The notes: a model not told the origin generated them from the sequence alone. Shown: positions 46,457-56,661, counted from the first letter of the stretch. The stretch: DNA of 64,000 nucleotides from Crocosphaera sp. UHCC 0190 (GCF_034932065.1 NZ_JAYGHP010000008.1:1-64000), one strand, 5' to 3'. A program made the numbers and translations.

Positions 46457-46741
46457 ATGTCTGAATCAATTACCCCTGCTATTAGCGATCGCATTTGTAA
46501 ACACATGAATGAAGATCACACCGATGCCATTATTTTGTATGCCAAAGTCTTCGGAAATACCCCAGACACCGAAACAGCAAAAATGGACTCAATTGATCCT
46601 GAAGGAATGAATTTATCTGTAGAAGTTAAGGGAGAAACGATTCCAGTTAGAGTGACATTTGATCATTTGTTAAAGGATGCAGAAGATGCTCATCATACTT
46701 TAATTGATATGATCAAACAGGCACGGATTTCTAAACATTAA
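46457..46741 (+). CDS. DUF2470 domain protein
   Basis: 94 residues. ISDRICKHMNEDHTDAIILYAKVFG...AKMDSIDPEGMNLSVEVKGETIPVRVTF is the DUF2470 domain, related to the C-terminal part of haem-degrading HugZ-type proteins and found alone or fused to pyridoxamine-oxidase folds. Cyanobacterial standalone copies are proposed to handle haem or tetrapyrroles; its place directly behind cobK fits. No catalytic role is proven. Confidence 0.88.
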   Translation: MSESITPAISDRICKHMNEDHTDAIILYAKVFGNTPDTETAKMDSIDPEGMNLSVEVKGETIPVRVTFDHLLKDAEDAHHTLIDMIKQARISKH

Positions 46742-46818
46742 TTCGATAATTGTAAACTTTTCAGAACAAGCTTGAAATAATCTTAAGAACTTGATTGGCA
46801 AAAATTCTCAAGCAATAC

Positions 46819-46859
46819 ACTATATATAGTAGTTTTGTACATTATTTTTCTATATATAG
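46819..46859. promoter_or_regulatory. Two CTATATATAG palindromes, likely HigA operators
   Basis: The 10-base palindrome occurs at 46820-46829 (extended to the 12-base ACTATATATAGT at 46819-46830) and at 46850-46859, exactly 30 bases apart, three helical turns. They are 113 and 83 bases upstream of the toxin gene, where a HigA-type repressor would bind. Confidence 0.5.
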
Positions 46860-46942
46860 CGTATTTCTTTCCCAAATTCCATTTTACTAACTTAAAATAG
46901 TATTAACCCCTGGGGTTAATAAAATCACGATAATGATGTAAG

Positions 46943-47278
46943 ATGGATATAGTTTTTCAAGATCCCAAGTTAGAGAAGGAATGTAACAATCAAAAACTCT
47001 TACAGCGAAAGCATGGTCAAGATCGAGCAAAACGCATTAGGAGAAGACTTGATGACTTAAAAGCAGCATCTACCCTTGAAGATATGCGAAATATCCCAGG
47101 ACGCTGCCATGAGCTAACAAATAATCGTGCTGGTCAGTTATCTTTAGATTTAGACCACCCTTATCCATTGATATTTGAACCCGCAAATAATCCTATTCCC
47201 AGAAAACCTGATTGGGGACTTGATTGGACAAAGATAACGACAATTAGAATTATTGGTGTAGAAAATACCCATGAGTAA
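46943..47278 (+). CDS. higB: HigB-type toxin
   Basis: 111 residues. The segment KLEKECNNQKLLQRKHGQDRAKRIRRRLDDLKAASTLEDMRNIPGRCHELTNNRAGQLSLDLDHPYPLIFEP matches the HigB/RelE-like plasmid-maintenance killer fold. The catalytic motif differs from canonical HigB, as usual in this IrrE-associated subgroup. It overlaps the downstream antitoxin by 8 bases. Confidence 0.82.
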   Translation: MDIVFQDPKLEKECNNQKLLQRKHGQDRAKRIRRRLDDLKAASTLEDMRNIPGRCHELTNNRAGQLSLDLDHPYPLIFEPANNPIPRKPDWGLDWTKITTIRIIGVENTHE

Positions 47279-48392
47279 CGTCCTAGAAAATAGATATAAA
47301 CCTGACTATGTTTCTCCCCCTGGTGAAACAATTGAAGATATTTTAGAAGAAAGAGGAATGACTCAATCAGAACTTGCTGAACGAATGGGTCGCCCTAAAA
47401 AAACTATTAATGAAATCATTAAAGGTAAGGCTGCTATTACCCCAGAAACCGCCTTACAATTGGAATTAGTTCTCAATATTCCTGCGACTTTTTGGAATAA
47501 TAGAGAACAGCAATATCGAGATTATTTAGCTAGAAAGGACGAAAATGAAAGGTTGAAAGGGCAAATTAAAGGGCTAAAAAAAATTCCTTACAAAGCTATG
47601 ATTAAACTCGGTTGGATAAGCGAATTTCAGGATGAGATTGAGCAATTAAGGGAAATTTTTAATTTTTTTGCTGTCACTTCTTTTGAACAATGGCAAGGAA
47701 TTTGGGAGAAAAGTTTATCTGTAGATTTTAGAAAATCTGAAACATTTGACATTGACGATTCTGCATTAACGGCTTGGTTACGCAAAGGACAAATTGAAGC
47801 GGCTAAAATTAATTGTGCTGAATATGACGCTAATAAATTCAGAGAAATACTGCAAGAAATAAGATTATTAACGATTGAATCTCCCAACATATTTAAACCA
47901 AAAATACAATCATTATGTGCTGAAGCTGGTGTTACTTTCATTTTAGTGCCTCAACTGCCAAAAACACGGGTTAGTGGTGCTGCTTATTGGTTAAATCCTA
48001 ATAAACCTTTAATTCAATTAAGTTTACGTTACAAAACTAATGATCATTTTTGGTTTAATTTTTTTCATGAGGCTGGACATATTCTTTTACATGGGAAGCG
48101 AGATGTATTTCTTGAAACCTTTGAACAACAAGAATTTGAAAAACAAGAGTTAGCAAGACAAAAAAAAGAAGAAGAAGCTAATAAATTTGCCTGTAACACT
48201 CTAATTCCGCCAAATGAATGGAAAGATTTTTTAGTTTCTTTTTCAAAAACGGAGGATTATATTATTAATTTTGGCAACAAGTTAAGAATTTCTCCTGGAA
48301 TTATTTTAGGTAGACTACAGCATGAAAAAGTTTTGAAATACACCTATTTTAATGACTTGAAACAACAACTAAATTGGGATGTGATTAATTAG
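47271..48392 (+). CDS. higA: HigA-type XRE antitoxin with ImmA/IrrE metallopeptidase domain
   Basis: 373 residues. The N-terminal HTH (about 20-75: TIEDILEERGMTQSELAERMGRPKKTINEIIKGKAAITPETALQLE) would bind the promoter. A middle helical region leads to an ImmA/IrrE domain with the Zn-peptidase motif FHEAGHILLH (HEAGH) and a following EEEANKFACNTLIP helix. ImmA/IrrE enzymes cleave repressors, so this antitoxin may control its own stability or that of another regulator. It overlaps the toxin gene by 8 bases. The module is fully intact. Confidence 0.9.
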   Translation: MSNVLENRYKPDYVSPPGETIEDILEERGMTQSELAERMGRPKKTINEIIKGKAAITPETALQLELVLNIPATFWNNREQQYRDYLARKDENERLKGQIKGLKKIPYKAMIKLGWISEFQDEIEQLREIFNFFAVTSFEQWQGIWEKSLSVDFRKSETFDIDDSALTAWLRKGQIEAAKINCAEYDANKFREILQEIRLLTIESPNIFKPKIQSLCAEAGVTFILVPQLPKTRVSGAAYWLNPNKPLIQLSLRYKTNDHFWFNFFHEAGHILLHGKRDVFLETFEQQEFEKQELARQKKEEEANKFACNTLIPPNEWKDFLVSFSKTEDYIINFGNKLRISPGIILGRLQHEKVLKYTYFNDLKQQLNWDVIN

Positions 48393-48515
48393 GTATTTTT
48401 GTTAATAATGTTTAAGATTTAAGAAAATCATACCTAATTAATAGTTTCTGATTTGATTTAGCGTTATGCTGATATTGGGTTTTATTGTTTAACTCAATCG
48501 ATCTTTGTTATTATT

Positions 48516-49658
48516 ATGTTTAACTTCGCTCAACCTGTTTATCCCTTAATTCTCGCTGCTGCTAAAAACAACCCAGAAAACGCCCATCAGCAACTTCTAA
48601 AAACCCTCAACTATCTTGATAGCAACCGTCACACTTTTTGGGGACAATGGGTACTCTCTCAGATGGAGAGTTCTTTCTGTTTCCATGATCTCCGTCTTCA
48701 ACAAACATTATGGGGGTTAAACTTTAATAACCCCGTCGGGTTGGCCGCAGGATGTGATAAAGATGGAATTGCCGCAGGTATCTGGAGTCATTTAGGCTTT
48801 GGATTTGCAGAAATTGGGGCTGTAACCCTCCATTCTCAACCAGGAAACCCGCTACCTCGTTTATTTCGTTTACCCCTGGATAAAGCCGCTTTAAACCGCT
48901 TAGGGGCCAATAATCAAGGGGCAGAAATTATCGCCCAAACTTTACAAAATACCTGGCAACGTCAACCCCGTCAAATTCCTATTGGCATTAATTTATGTAA
49001 GTCAAAAATTACGCCTTTAGAGGCAGCAGCAGAGGATTATGTAGGGAGTTTTTGTTATCTTGAAAACTGGGCAGATTATTTTGTGGTTAATGTGAGTTCT
49101 CCCAATACTCCTGGACTGCGATCGCTACAAGAAGGGGAACAATTAAACCTTATTTTAGACGCATTACAACAAGCAAATAAACAACATAAACCCCTCTTTG
49201 TTAAGATTTCTCCTGACTTAACTTGGGAAGGGATTACCATTATTATTAACTTAGCTAAAACCTACCAATTAGCGGGAATTATTGCGACTAATACCACCAT
49301 AAAACGGGAAGGGTTAAAGACAAATATTCTTGAAAAAACAGGCAATTTAATTGAGCAAGAAGCGGGGGGAATTAGTGGCCAACCTATTCGCCAACGTTCC
49401 ACTGAGGTGATTCGATTTATTTATGAACAAACTCAAGGAAAATTGCCTATTATTGGGGTTGGGGGAATTTTTAATACTGACGATGCTTGGGAAAAAATTA
49501 CCGCAGGAGCCAGTTTATTACAATTATATACAGGTTGGATTTATCAAGGGCCTTGGATGATTCCACAAATTAATAAAGAGTTAATTACTAAGTTAGAAAA
49601 ACACGGATTTTCCCAGATTTCAGAAGCCGTTGGCACTTCGGTTATTAAAATAGGTTAA
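48516..49658 (+). CDS. pyrD: Dihydroorotate dehydrogenase (quinone, class 2)
   Basis: 380 residues. PyrD oxidises dihydroorotate to orotate in pyrimidine synthesis; class 2 enzymes are membrane-associated and use quinone. The N-terminal amphipathic extension before the barrel, [53 protein letters not shown] with the catalytic Ser, and GGISGQPI all fit class 2. The ATG at 48516 gives the normal length. Confidence 0.96.
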   Translation: MFNFAQPVYPLILAAAKNNPENAHQQLLKTLNYLDSNRHTFWGQWVLSQMESSFCFHDLRLQQTLWGLNFNNPVGLAAGCDKDGIAAGIWSHLGFGFAEIGAVTLHSQPGNPLPRLFRLPLDKAALNRLGANNQGAEIIAQTLQNTWQRQPRQIPIGINLCKSKITPLEAAAEDYVGSFCYLENWADYFVVNVSSPNTPGLRSLQEGEQLNLILDALQQANKQHKPLFVKISPDLTWEGITIIINLAKTYQLAGIIATNTTIKREGLKTNILEKTGNLIEQEAGGISGQPIRQRSTEVIRFIYEQTQGKLPIIGVGGIFNTDDAWEKITAGASLLQLYTGWIYQGPWMIPQINKELITKLEKHGFSQISEAVGTSVIKIG

Positions 49659-49659
49659 C

Positions 49660-49687
49660 GTAGAGACGTTGCCTGCAACGTCTCTAC
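49660..49687. repeat. GTAGAGACGTTGC palindrome, copy 4
   Basis: 28 bases, perfect 13-base arms around CT, followed by AGGGTTTT (the flank of copy 2 reversed). It overlaps the last 4 bases of the small gene at 49684 and starts 1 base after the pyrD stop. Confidence 0.95.
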
Positions 49688-50169
49688 AGGGTTTTGTCTT
49701 CTATAAGCTGTAATTGATTTCGAGGCAGGGTATAGTAAATTTTATTATCTTCGAGTCTAACCCCTTCTGGTAAGTTGTCATTGGGAATTTTTCCACCTAA
49801 AAAGGTTTTCCACCCTGCGATTAGATAACGGTAAACAATAGAGTCAGTTTGAAATTCAGGGGATGTTAATAAACGAAGCTGTCCTTCAATACAATCTTCA
49901 TGAAGGGTGATTTTCTCCGGGGTAAAATGTAGTTTTACTTGAATTTCTTTATGTTCTATAGTAGCAATCAGTCCTTCTGATGAGTGAGGTTCTAAACTTT
50001 TTAATTGTTCAACTCTAGAGACTGCTTGTTGACAGAGAAGTAAAACAGTTTTTTTTCTCAAGGTTAATTGTTTAGTTTCTGAATTAAACAGAATATAGTC
50101 TTTAAGAATTCCTTTTAGGATTTGTCGGGAATCTTGAACAGTGGCTTTCAGTTTGTTAAATATGCTCAT
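49684..50169 (-). CDS. Protein of unknown function in the dynamin-like locus
   Basis: 161 residues, soluble. The N-terminal MSIFNKLKATVQDSRQILKGILKDYILFN is amphipathic, and a beta-rich middle (GLIATIEHKEIQVKLHFTPEKITLHEDCIEGQLRLL) precedes YRYLIAGWKTFLGGKIPNDNLPEGVRLEDNKIYYTLP. I do not recognise the family. The gene lies 27 bases downstream of the dynamin-like gene on the same strand, so it is almost certainly cotranscribed. Its last codons are supplied by the palindrome at 49660-49687. Confidence 0.7.
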   Translation of the reverse strand: MSIFNKLKATVQDSRQILKGILKDYILFNSETKQLTLRKKTVLLLCQQAVSRVEQLKSLEPHSSEGLIATIEHKEIQVKLHFTPEKITLHEDCIEGQLRLLTSPEFQTDSIVYRYLIAGWKTFLGGKIPNDNLPEGVRLEDNKIYYTLPRNQLQLIEDKTL

Positions 50170-50196
50170 AGTTAGCTCATTGAATAAGTTGATAGA

Positions 50197-52149
50197 TTAG
50201 AAATCATTTACAAGCTGCTCGATTTGCTTGCTAAATTGTTGTAGTTCTTGAGATTTTTGAGTAATCATAGTTTTGTTGGTTTGACGTTTTTCTATGGTTT
50301 CTTGATAGAGTTTTTCTTGTGCCTCTAACATATTTTCATAAAGAGATATGAATTCTGTGATAATGCTATCTGCTTTTTCCACTCGCTTATCAATAGTTGA
50401 GAACACTATCTCATCAAGTTTCTTTTTCATAGGGTCTAGGGATTTTCTAAAAGACTTCCACCCTTGCTCAAAAACTTTGTTTTTAAGTTTTATTTCCTTG
50501 TTTTTATCATGTTTTCTACTTAAACCATCTATCACAAAACCTAAAATTACTGGAGTTAAAATAATAACAAACATAGGCAATAGAGTTTCTAGTAGTAATA
50601 AACCTACTACACACGCACCTGATAAACCAGCACTTATTCTTATTTCTTCTCCTAAAATAAACTCTATTTCTATAGACTCAAGAATTGTATTAAGTTCGTT
50701 AGTTAGATCACTTTTTATCTGCTGCTCTATTCCATCTATACCTCTTTTTATCTTTTCAAACTCTAGCTTTAACTGTTGATCTAGAATGAGACAATTCTCT
50801 TTAATTAGAGGAATTAATTTGTCTTTTTCAAACTTAGTTATTTCACATTTTAAATCTTCAGAAAATTGCTGTTGATAATCTTTAATAACAGCTTCTTGTT
50901 CCTTTTCTAATGAATGTGAAGAAGACCAATGAATAACTTTATCAGTCAATCTATCTTTTAAGTTTTCTTTTCCCCAATTGTCTAAGGCTTCGTGAAGCTT
51001 CTCTTTGATTTGTTTGGAAGTTTCAGAAGCAAGTTTGTTAATTCGTCCATGACAACCACTTATTTGACCTATTTGTTCTATCATTTTTTGCTTTTCAGCT
51101 TCAGAGCTTTTTAACTTTTCTTCAAAGTCTTGGTCTGTTTGTCCCAATTGTTTTATACTAACTTCAACTAAATTATGTATTTGATTAGGAACTTTCTGAA
51201 ATTTTAGTAAACCCCTATCTTTAGCCAGGAAAGTCTCAAGAGACTGGGTAAAATATTGAAAATTATCTAAATGTTGGCTATCAGATTGTTCAATAATTGC
51301 CTTTAGAACTTTTTGAGCAGATAAAAAATGAATTCTGTTTTCACCAGAGATTAGAGCAGTTTCTCCCAAACAAATCAGTTCAATTCGTTCTTTAACGTCT
51401 TGACGTTCTTGTTCTTCTTCATCATCCAAAAGATCCCATTTATTAACAACAAGAAAAAGATTACTAGCAGGTTGATCTGAAATTCCTCCATTGAGAGATA
51501 TTTTTAATTCTTGAATCAGTTCTATTTCTGTTTGTTTTAAGCTGTCAGAAGAATTTGTTAAAAAAATAATAGCATCGATATCTTCAAGCAGTTGTTTCGT
51601 AACAGCAGTACGCTCAGGATGTTCATTTAACCCTGGAGAATCAAGAATGGTTACTCCATTCTTACATAATTCTAAATTGGGATGCTCAAAAATAATTTCC
51701 TTAATTGGATTTTTCTTCAGTCCTTCGCTGAACCTGCCTTTAGCTATATCTTTATCAATAGATGCTTTTTCTTGATACTGTTCTAAGGAAATTTCTTCTT
51801 GTTTGCCATTTTTATACACACAAGTTACTCGCTTTTGTGTACCATATTTGAGAACACTTATAGTTCCAGTACAAGGAATTGTTCTAACAGGTTGAATTTT
51901 TTCTCCTAGTAAGGCATTTAATAAAGTTGATTTCCCTTTGCTATACTCCCCGACAACAGCCACTCGAAACGCCTCCGAATTTAGGAATTGAGAAATTGTT
52001 TCTAGCTCTTTAATCTGCTCAAAACTAAGAAACTCATTTTCGCAACAATCTTTGAGAATGAGAGTAATCTGATGAAATAGGTCTTCAATTTGTTGCCGAT
52101 AAACTTGAAACTTTTCTAATTCTTTATAAACTACGTTCGTTTTATTCAT
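50197..52149 (-). CDS. Bacterial dynamin-like GTPase
   Basis: 650 residues. The GTPase domain has G1 GEYSKGKST (67-75), a G2 candidate TGTISVL, G3 LDSPGLNE and G4 VVNKWDL. Long charged helical regions follow, with a double membrane segment (about 510-550, GACVVGLLLLETLLPMFVIILTPVILGFVI) and C-terminal coiled coils. This is the architecture of bacterial dynamin-like proteins, which remodel or fuse membranes; some act in toxin export or antiphage defence. A small gene follows, and a 430-residue gene is divergently transcribed 159 bases upstream. Confidence 0.9.
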   Translation of the reverse strand: MNKTNVVYKELEKFQVYRQQIEDLFHQITLILKDCCENEFLSFEQIKELETISQFLNSEAFRVAVVGEYSKGKSTLLNALLGEKIQPVRTIPCTGTISVLKYGTQKRVTCVYKNGKQEEISLEQYQEKASIDKDIAKGRFSEGLKKNPIKEIIFEHPNLELCKNGVTILDSPGLNEHPERTAVTKQLLEDIDAIIFLTNSSDSLKQTEIELIQELKISLNGGISDQPASNLFLVVNKWDLLDDEEEQERQDVKERIELICLGETALISGENRIHFLSAQKVLKAIIEQSDSQHLDNFQYFTQSLETFLAKDRGLLKFQKVPNQIHNLVEVSIKQLGQTDQDFEEKLKSSEAEKQKMIEQIGQISGCHGRINKLASETSKQIKEKLHEALDNWGKENLKDRLTDKVIHWSSSHSLEKEQEAVIKDYQQQFSEDLKCEITKFEKDKLIPLIKENCLILDQQLKLEFEKIKRGIDGIEQQIKSDLTNELNTILESIEIEFILGEEIRISAGLSGACVVGLLLLETLLPMFVIILTPVILGFVIDGLSRKHDKNKEIKLKNKVFEQGWKSFRKSLDPMKKKLDEIVFSTIDKRVEKADSIITEFISLYENMLEAQEKLYQETIEKRQTNKTMITQKSQELQQFSKQIEQLVNDF

Positions 52150-52308
52150 GGGGATCTGTTTATCGAGTGGGTTTCTGGATCTAACATTCCCAGATTTAAT
52201 ACTGAAATTAATAATATTCCCTAAAAATACGTAAAAATGCGGATGAGTTAGCCAACTTAAGCGATTAATCTAGACACAGATAGTTCTTTACACCAGGAAA
52301 ACAGCAAA

Positions 52309-53601
52309 ATGTTGTTTCAGTTCTCTCCTCTCATTCAAGCAGGAATCGAAGCAGGTCAATATGCGCCAGTCTTTTCTTCTGGGGTTCCCATTGGTCTTGC
52401 CAGAGATGCAGCCACAGGGCAGTTTGTTGGTCTTGCCCAAGGTTTGCTCAATAGTGCAGGAATGCCACTTAACCCCCTAACCTCTCCCATACAACTGCTG
52501 TCCAGTGGCGCACAAATGTATCAAAATCACAGAGGTTTTCAAGTCGTGCAACAAGGGCTTCAATCTATCCAAGCCAGTGTAGGAGTCTTGCAAGCTACTA
52601 CCGCCGTCATTGGGGTAGGAGTGGCCGCAGGGGTTGCGCTTTCTGCTGTCAATCTCTATCACACCCTAAAATTAAGAAAAGCCGTAGAGAGATTAGAAAT
52701 AAAAGTAGAAAACGGCTTTATTGACCTGAAACAAGCTTTGAAAGACCAAGGACGAGAAATTATTCAACTAATAGAAGAAGTCGCTCAAGATATTAAATTT
52801 GAGCAACATCGTTTAATCTTAGTCAAAGCCTATGGTTTGTTTACAAAGGCAATAAATCGTTTGCGTTCAGCCCTTCAAATACAAGATATTAGCCGCAGAA
52901 ATGCTGAAATCGATGCAGCACGAGGAATGTTATATGAAGCTCTAGCAGACTATACTAACCCCCAATTACTTGAGGAAATATCAGCCCCAGGAATCCTTCG
53001 CCGCGACGAATGCGCTTGGGGTATTGAACAAACCATTATCTCAACTTACCAAATGCAAGGGGAGTTATCCGTTGTCAGCGATCGCCTTAAGTGTCTCCAA
53101 GGTAAGATCCGCCAAGATACGGTTAAAGTCGTTAAATCTTGTGAAACTAAAGACGAGTTTGATTTTCTTTTTCCTGAAATCAGCCGAATTCGTTATCATG
53201 ATCTAGTCGTCATAGAGTCTTGGCAAACTCAAAATGATTGGATAAAGTCGCTTCCTTCTGAAGACCTAAAATTACTTCAAAGTGCTGATTTTAGCCAAAC
53301 AGATGTTTCCCATAGTGCTGATCAAAAAGACATTCCACTTATCCCCTCAGAACCATTAGAACTTTCGCTTTATAAAGAGTTACAAGAAAAGTCTCATCCT
53401 GGTTCTCTACGAGATCAGTTATTCTTTATGATGGACTCTAATTTACGTCAAAACGCTGAATTATATATTAGTCAGCAAGCTAATTTATCGGCACACAAAA
53501 CTTTAGCTTCATCGAATTTACAAATCGCTTCAGATTTAACCGTTGCTAATCTTTACTGGTATTTTAAATTAAGAGATGATTCAGAGGATATTTTAAAGTA
53601 G
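52309..53601 (+). CDS. Membrane/coiled-coil protein of the dynamin-like locus
   Basis: 430 residues. A Gly/Ala-rich N-terminus (GIEAGQYAPVFSSGVPIGLARD) precedes a strongly hydrophobic stretch (89-116, ASVGVLQATTAVIGVGVAAGVALSAVNL), then a coiled coil (118-165, LKLRKAVERLEIKVENGFIDLKQALKDQG). The rest is helical. The pattern recalls ClyA-like or other pore-forming helical proteins, but that is only a comparison. AGGA lies 10 bases before the ATG. It is divergent from the dynamin-like gene, and the shared upstream region suggests joint control. I do not recognise the family. Confidence 0.75.
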   Translation: MLFQFSPLIQAGIEAGQYAPVFSSGVPIGLARDAATGQFVGLAQGLLNSAGMPLNPLTSPIQLLSSGAQMYQNHRGFQVVQQGLQSIQASVGVLQATTAVIGVGVAAGVALSAVNLYHTLKLRKAVERLEIKVENGFIDLKQALKDQGREIIQLIEEVAQDIKFEQHRLILVKAYGLFTKAINRLRSALQIQDISRRNAEIDAARGMLYEALADYTNPQLLEEISAPGILRRDECAWGIEQTIISTYQMQGELSVVSDRLKCLQGKIRQDTVKVVKSCETKDEFDFLFPEISRIRYHDLVVIESWQTQNDWIKSLPSEDLKLLQSADFSQTDVSHSADQKDIPLIPSEPLELSLYKELQEKSHPGSLRDQLFFMMDSNLRQNAELYISQQANLSAHKTLASSNLQIASDLTVANLYWYFKLRDDSEDILK

Positions 53602-53651
53602 TAAAAGCCGCATAGAAAAGGTGTTATAAATCCGCCAAGGGACGGTTAAAG

Positions 53652-53879
53652 TTAGCGAGATTTATTTAATTCATGTTCTTTGTAAGCTTTAGCAGAAGCT
53701 TTTATCCAAGTCGTCGCAGCTATGACAAAGGGAACAAACATCACAATAAATCCCGTGAATAAAGGATGTTGACGACCAAAAGAATTATTCATTAAAAAGG
53801 CAATAATCAGCCCACAATACACTAATCCCACTAAGGGTAAACCGATCACCAATAAGGCAAATTTTGTATCTTTATCCAT
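53652..53879 (-). CDS. Small membrane protein
   Basis: 75 residues from MDKDTKFALL (53879); an upstream ATG at 53888 is in frame. Two membrane helices (about 7-30 and 41-60) and a short charged tail (AYKEHELNKSR) are visible. No named family recognised. It is 34 bases upstream of nothing on its strand; the next gene on its strand (GST) lies 35 bases before it, so they may form an operon. Confidence 0.65.
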   Translation of the reverse strand: MDKDTKFALLVIGLPLVGLVYCGLIIAFLMNNSFGRQHPLFTGFIVMFVPFVIAATTWIKASAKAYKEHELNKSR

Positions 53880-53913
53880 GATTAACACTCCTCATTTTTT
53901 ACCAGAATATCGG

Positions 53914-54480
53914 TTAATTTGTGGGGTTTGGCTGTCCCATTACCTTTGCAAAGACGGGACGTTCCATCATTCGCTTAACATATTCTGCCACAGCAGGATA
54001 TTCATTAAAGTTCATCTTTAACATAAATTGAGCAAAGGTAAGAACTGACCCCACAGCAACATCAACAACGGTAAATTCATTGTTCATTAAGTAGGAATTA
54101 TTAGCTAAAAATTGCTCTAAAGCTGATAATAATTTAGGAGTTTCTCTTTCTCTGTTTGCTTCCACAAATAACCCAGTTGCTAAAGAAGAATTGGCAAATA
54201 ATACCCATTGATAAACAATACTTTTTTCTTCGATAGATTGGGGTAATTTACCGTATTTTTCGGCTAGATAAAGTAAAATTGCCCCAGACTCCCACAGGGT
54301 AAAATCCCCATCGACAATGGCCGGAACTTTGCCCATAGGATTAATGGCTAAAAATTCTGGTTGACGATGTTCTCCTGCTTGCATATCTAAGAGAACAAAT
54401 TCATAAGGAATTCCTAATTCTTCCAAATACCATTGAACAATTGTTGCTCGTGAAATTTTCCCACCATAAAGTTTTAACAT
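53914..54480 (-). CDS. Glutathione S-transferase family protein
   Basis: 188 residues: thioredoxin-fold N-terminal half (MLKLYGGKISRATIVQWYLEELGIPYEFVLLDM...INPMGKVPAIVDGDFTLWESGAILLYLAEKYG, with the glutathione-binding P-A-I and E-S-A-I motifs) and a helical C-terminal half with the N-cap FTVVDVAVG. The catalytic residue appears to be Ser or Cys-type (SRAT) rather than Tyr. Substrate unknown. It is 63 bases downstream of the ThiO/ThiG gene. Confidence 0.92.
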   Translation of the reverse strand: MLKLYGGKISRATIVQWYLEELGIPYEFVLLDMQAGEHRQPEFLAINPMGKVPAIVDGDFTLWESGAILLYLAEKYGKLPQSIEEKSIVYQWVLFANSSLATGLFVEANRERETPKLLSALEQFLANNSYLMNNEFTVVDVAVGSVLTFAQFMLKMNFNEYPAVAEYVKRMMERPVFAKVMGQPNPTN

Positions 54481-54542
54481 GACTTATTTTTCTCCTGAAT
54501 TAACCATCAATATAGGGATCAACTACTGTTGACCCCTAGGAA

Positions 54543-56510
54543 TTAAACAACCGTTCCCGTTAAAGGAGAACTAGCGATCGCATATTCTTTAACGGGTATT
54601 CGTCCCCCTAAATAAGCGAGTCTTCCTGCTTCTGTAGCCATTCCCATCGCTTTAGCCATGATAACGGGATTTTGGGCTAAGGCGATCGCACTATTAATTA
54701 ACACCGCATCTGCCCCCATTTCCATTGCTTGGGAGGCTTCACTTGGGGTTCCGATTCCCGCATCAACAACGACGGGAATCTTCGCTTCTTCGATAATAAT
54801 GGCAATATTAGCCTGATTACGAATGCCTTGGCCCGAACCAATAGGCGAACCTAATGGCATCACCGTAGCACATCCTACCTCTTCTAACCGCTTGGCCAAA
54901 AGGGGATCGGCGTTAATATAGGGAAGTACAGCAAAACCCTCTTTAACCAACTTTTCAGCAGCTTCTAGGGTTCCTATGGGGTCAGGTAACAAATATTTAG
55001 CATCGGGTATCACTTCTAACTTGACAAAATTATTGTCTTCCTGGCCCAATAATTTCGCCATTTCTCGACCTAAACGGGCCACCCTGATGGCTTCTTCTGC
55101 TGTCTGACAACCAGCCGTATTGGGCAACATCCAAATTTTACCCCAATCTAACGCTTCTGCTAACCCTTCATGGCCAGGGGCGTTAGTTTGGACTCTCCTC
55201 ACTGCTACGGTAACGATTTGACACCCACTGGCCACCACACTTTGCTGCATAATGGGGATGCTAGGATATTTACCCGTCCCTGTCATCAACCGCGAGTGAA
55301 ATTTGCGCCCCGCAATGATTAAATAATCATCAGTAGCAGGAAGGTGAGAGGTTCCGTTATTGCCATTCATGGCTTTAGGAACCGCATAATGGTTAAAAGT
55401 GGTCATAGATAGGGGTTGGGGGGAAGGTTGAGTATAGAAGCGATCGCCTTTAAAATTATCGAGTAAGGGATCAGCTTTTTGATTAATGACTAAATCAGCA
55501 ATCAGAGATGCTGTCACAGGGGCCAATAAAATACCGTTGCGATAATGGCCAGTGGCTAAAATTAAGTTATCACAGCCATATTGACCTAAAATGGGCAATT
55601 CATCGGGAGTACCGGGACGATAACCCCACCAAAATTCTTCGATGGGCCAATCTGCCATTTCAGGATACAATCTCGTGGCCCGTTTAATCAAGGTTTCGAT
55701 CCCTTGGGGGGTATTATGGGGAGTCCATCCCACATCTTCAGAGGTGGCCCCGATGATCAAACGTCCATTCTGTCGGGGTACTAAGTAGGTTTGTGGCCCG
55801 TATAAAACCCTTTGTAGGGGATAGGGTTCATTGGGGTGTTGCGGCATCCTCACGGCTAACATTTGCCCTTTGATGGGACGCACGGGCAGGGGTAAAATTT
55901 GACTAGCCCAAGATCCACTGGCAATAATGTAGGTTTTGCCTTCTAATTCCCCTTGGTTCGTTAAAATACTGGTAATTTTGCCCTGTTTTTGTTGTAGGTT
56001 ATTAACGGTTACGCCATCACGAAGATCAACCCCTAATTGTTGGGCTGCTTGACGTAGAGCTTGAACTACTTGGCGGTTGTCTACTTGTCCATCTTCAGGA
56101 TACCACCAACCTCCTACCACATCATCCCCTAACCCTTGTTGATAGAGACGAATGGCGGTTTTATCTAGCCATTGGGACTTAGAATTGTTGCGTAATTCGA
56201 CAGAGGGTAAGTCATAGACAGGGGCCAAGATACCACAAGGATTGTAACCGAGATCGAGTCCGGTGAGATCTTGCAGTTTCCGCACCCATTCAGGATATAA
56301 CCAACGGGACTTTAAACATAAGTCTAACAATGGGCCAGAGGGTAATTCTTCCGCATAAGGGGCTAACATTCCTGCTGCTGCTACGGAGGCAGTTTGGGGG
56401 AAGTTACGGTTACAAACAGTGACAGAGGCCCCTCGCAGTTTCAGATCCACTGCGATCGCCATTCCGATGATGCCACCGCCTATGATGATAATATCGTTTG
56501 TTGCGTTCAT
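54543..56510 (-). CDS. thiO/thiG: Bifunctional glycine oxidase / thiazole synthase
   Basis: 655 residues, a natural cyanobacterial fusion. Residues 1-360 are ThiO, an FAD enzyme oxidising glycine to iminoglycine (dinucleotide motif [29 protein letters not shown]). After a linker (about 360-392), ThiG ([20 protein letters not shown]...[15 protein letters not shown] with the Schiff-base Lys, [29 protein letters not shown]) makes the thiamin thiazole from the iminoglycine, deoxyxylulose phosphate and ThiS thiocarboxylate. ThiS and ThiF are not in the window. Confidence 0.96.
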   Translation of the reverse strand: MNATNDIIIIGGGIIGMAIAVDLKLRGASVTVCNRNFPQTASVAAAGMLAPYAEELPSGPLLDLCLKSRWLYPEWVRKLQDLTGLDLGYNPCGILAPVYDLPSVELRNNSKSQWLDKTAIRLYQQGLGDDVVGGWWYPEDGQVDNRQVVQALRQAAQQLGVDLRDGVTVNNLQQKQGKITSILTNQGELEGKTYIIASGSWASQILPLPVRPIKGQMLAVRMPQHPNEPYPLQRVLYGPQTYLVPRQNGRLIIGATSEDVGWTPHNTPQGIETLIKRATRLYPEMADWPIEEFWWGYRPGTPDELPILGQYGCDNLILATGHYRNGILLAPVTASLIADLVINQKADPLLDNFKGDRFYTQPSPQPLSMTTFNHYAVPKAMNGNNGTSHLPATDDYLIIAGRKFHSRLMTGTGKYPSIPIMQQSVVASGCQIVTVAVRRVQTNAPGHEGLAEALDWGKIWMLPNTAGCQTAEEAIRVARLGREMAKLLGQEDNNFVKLEVIPDAKYLLPDPIGTLEAAEKLVKEGFAVLPYINADPLLAKRLEEVGCATVMPLGSPIGSGQGIRNQANIAIIIEEAKIPVVVDAGIGTPSEASQAMEMGADAVLINSAIALAQNPVIMAKAMGMATEAGRLAYLGGRIPVKEYAIASSPLTGTVV

Positions 56511-56661
56511 GGTTGCTCAGTAATTTCACCCCACTCTTACCTTACCGTGTTTGGGGTCTGGATTAGGAGCGATCGCTGTTTTGAATTGGGAAATTTTAAT
56601 TAAGAGTAGGGATAATTCATGAATTGCCCCGATCATCAATCTAATTTATTCATCTGATATT

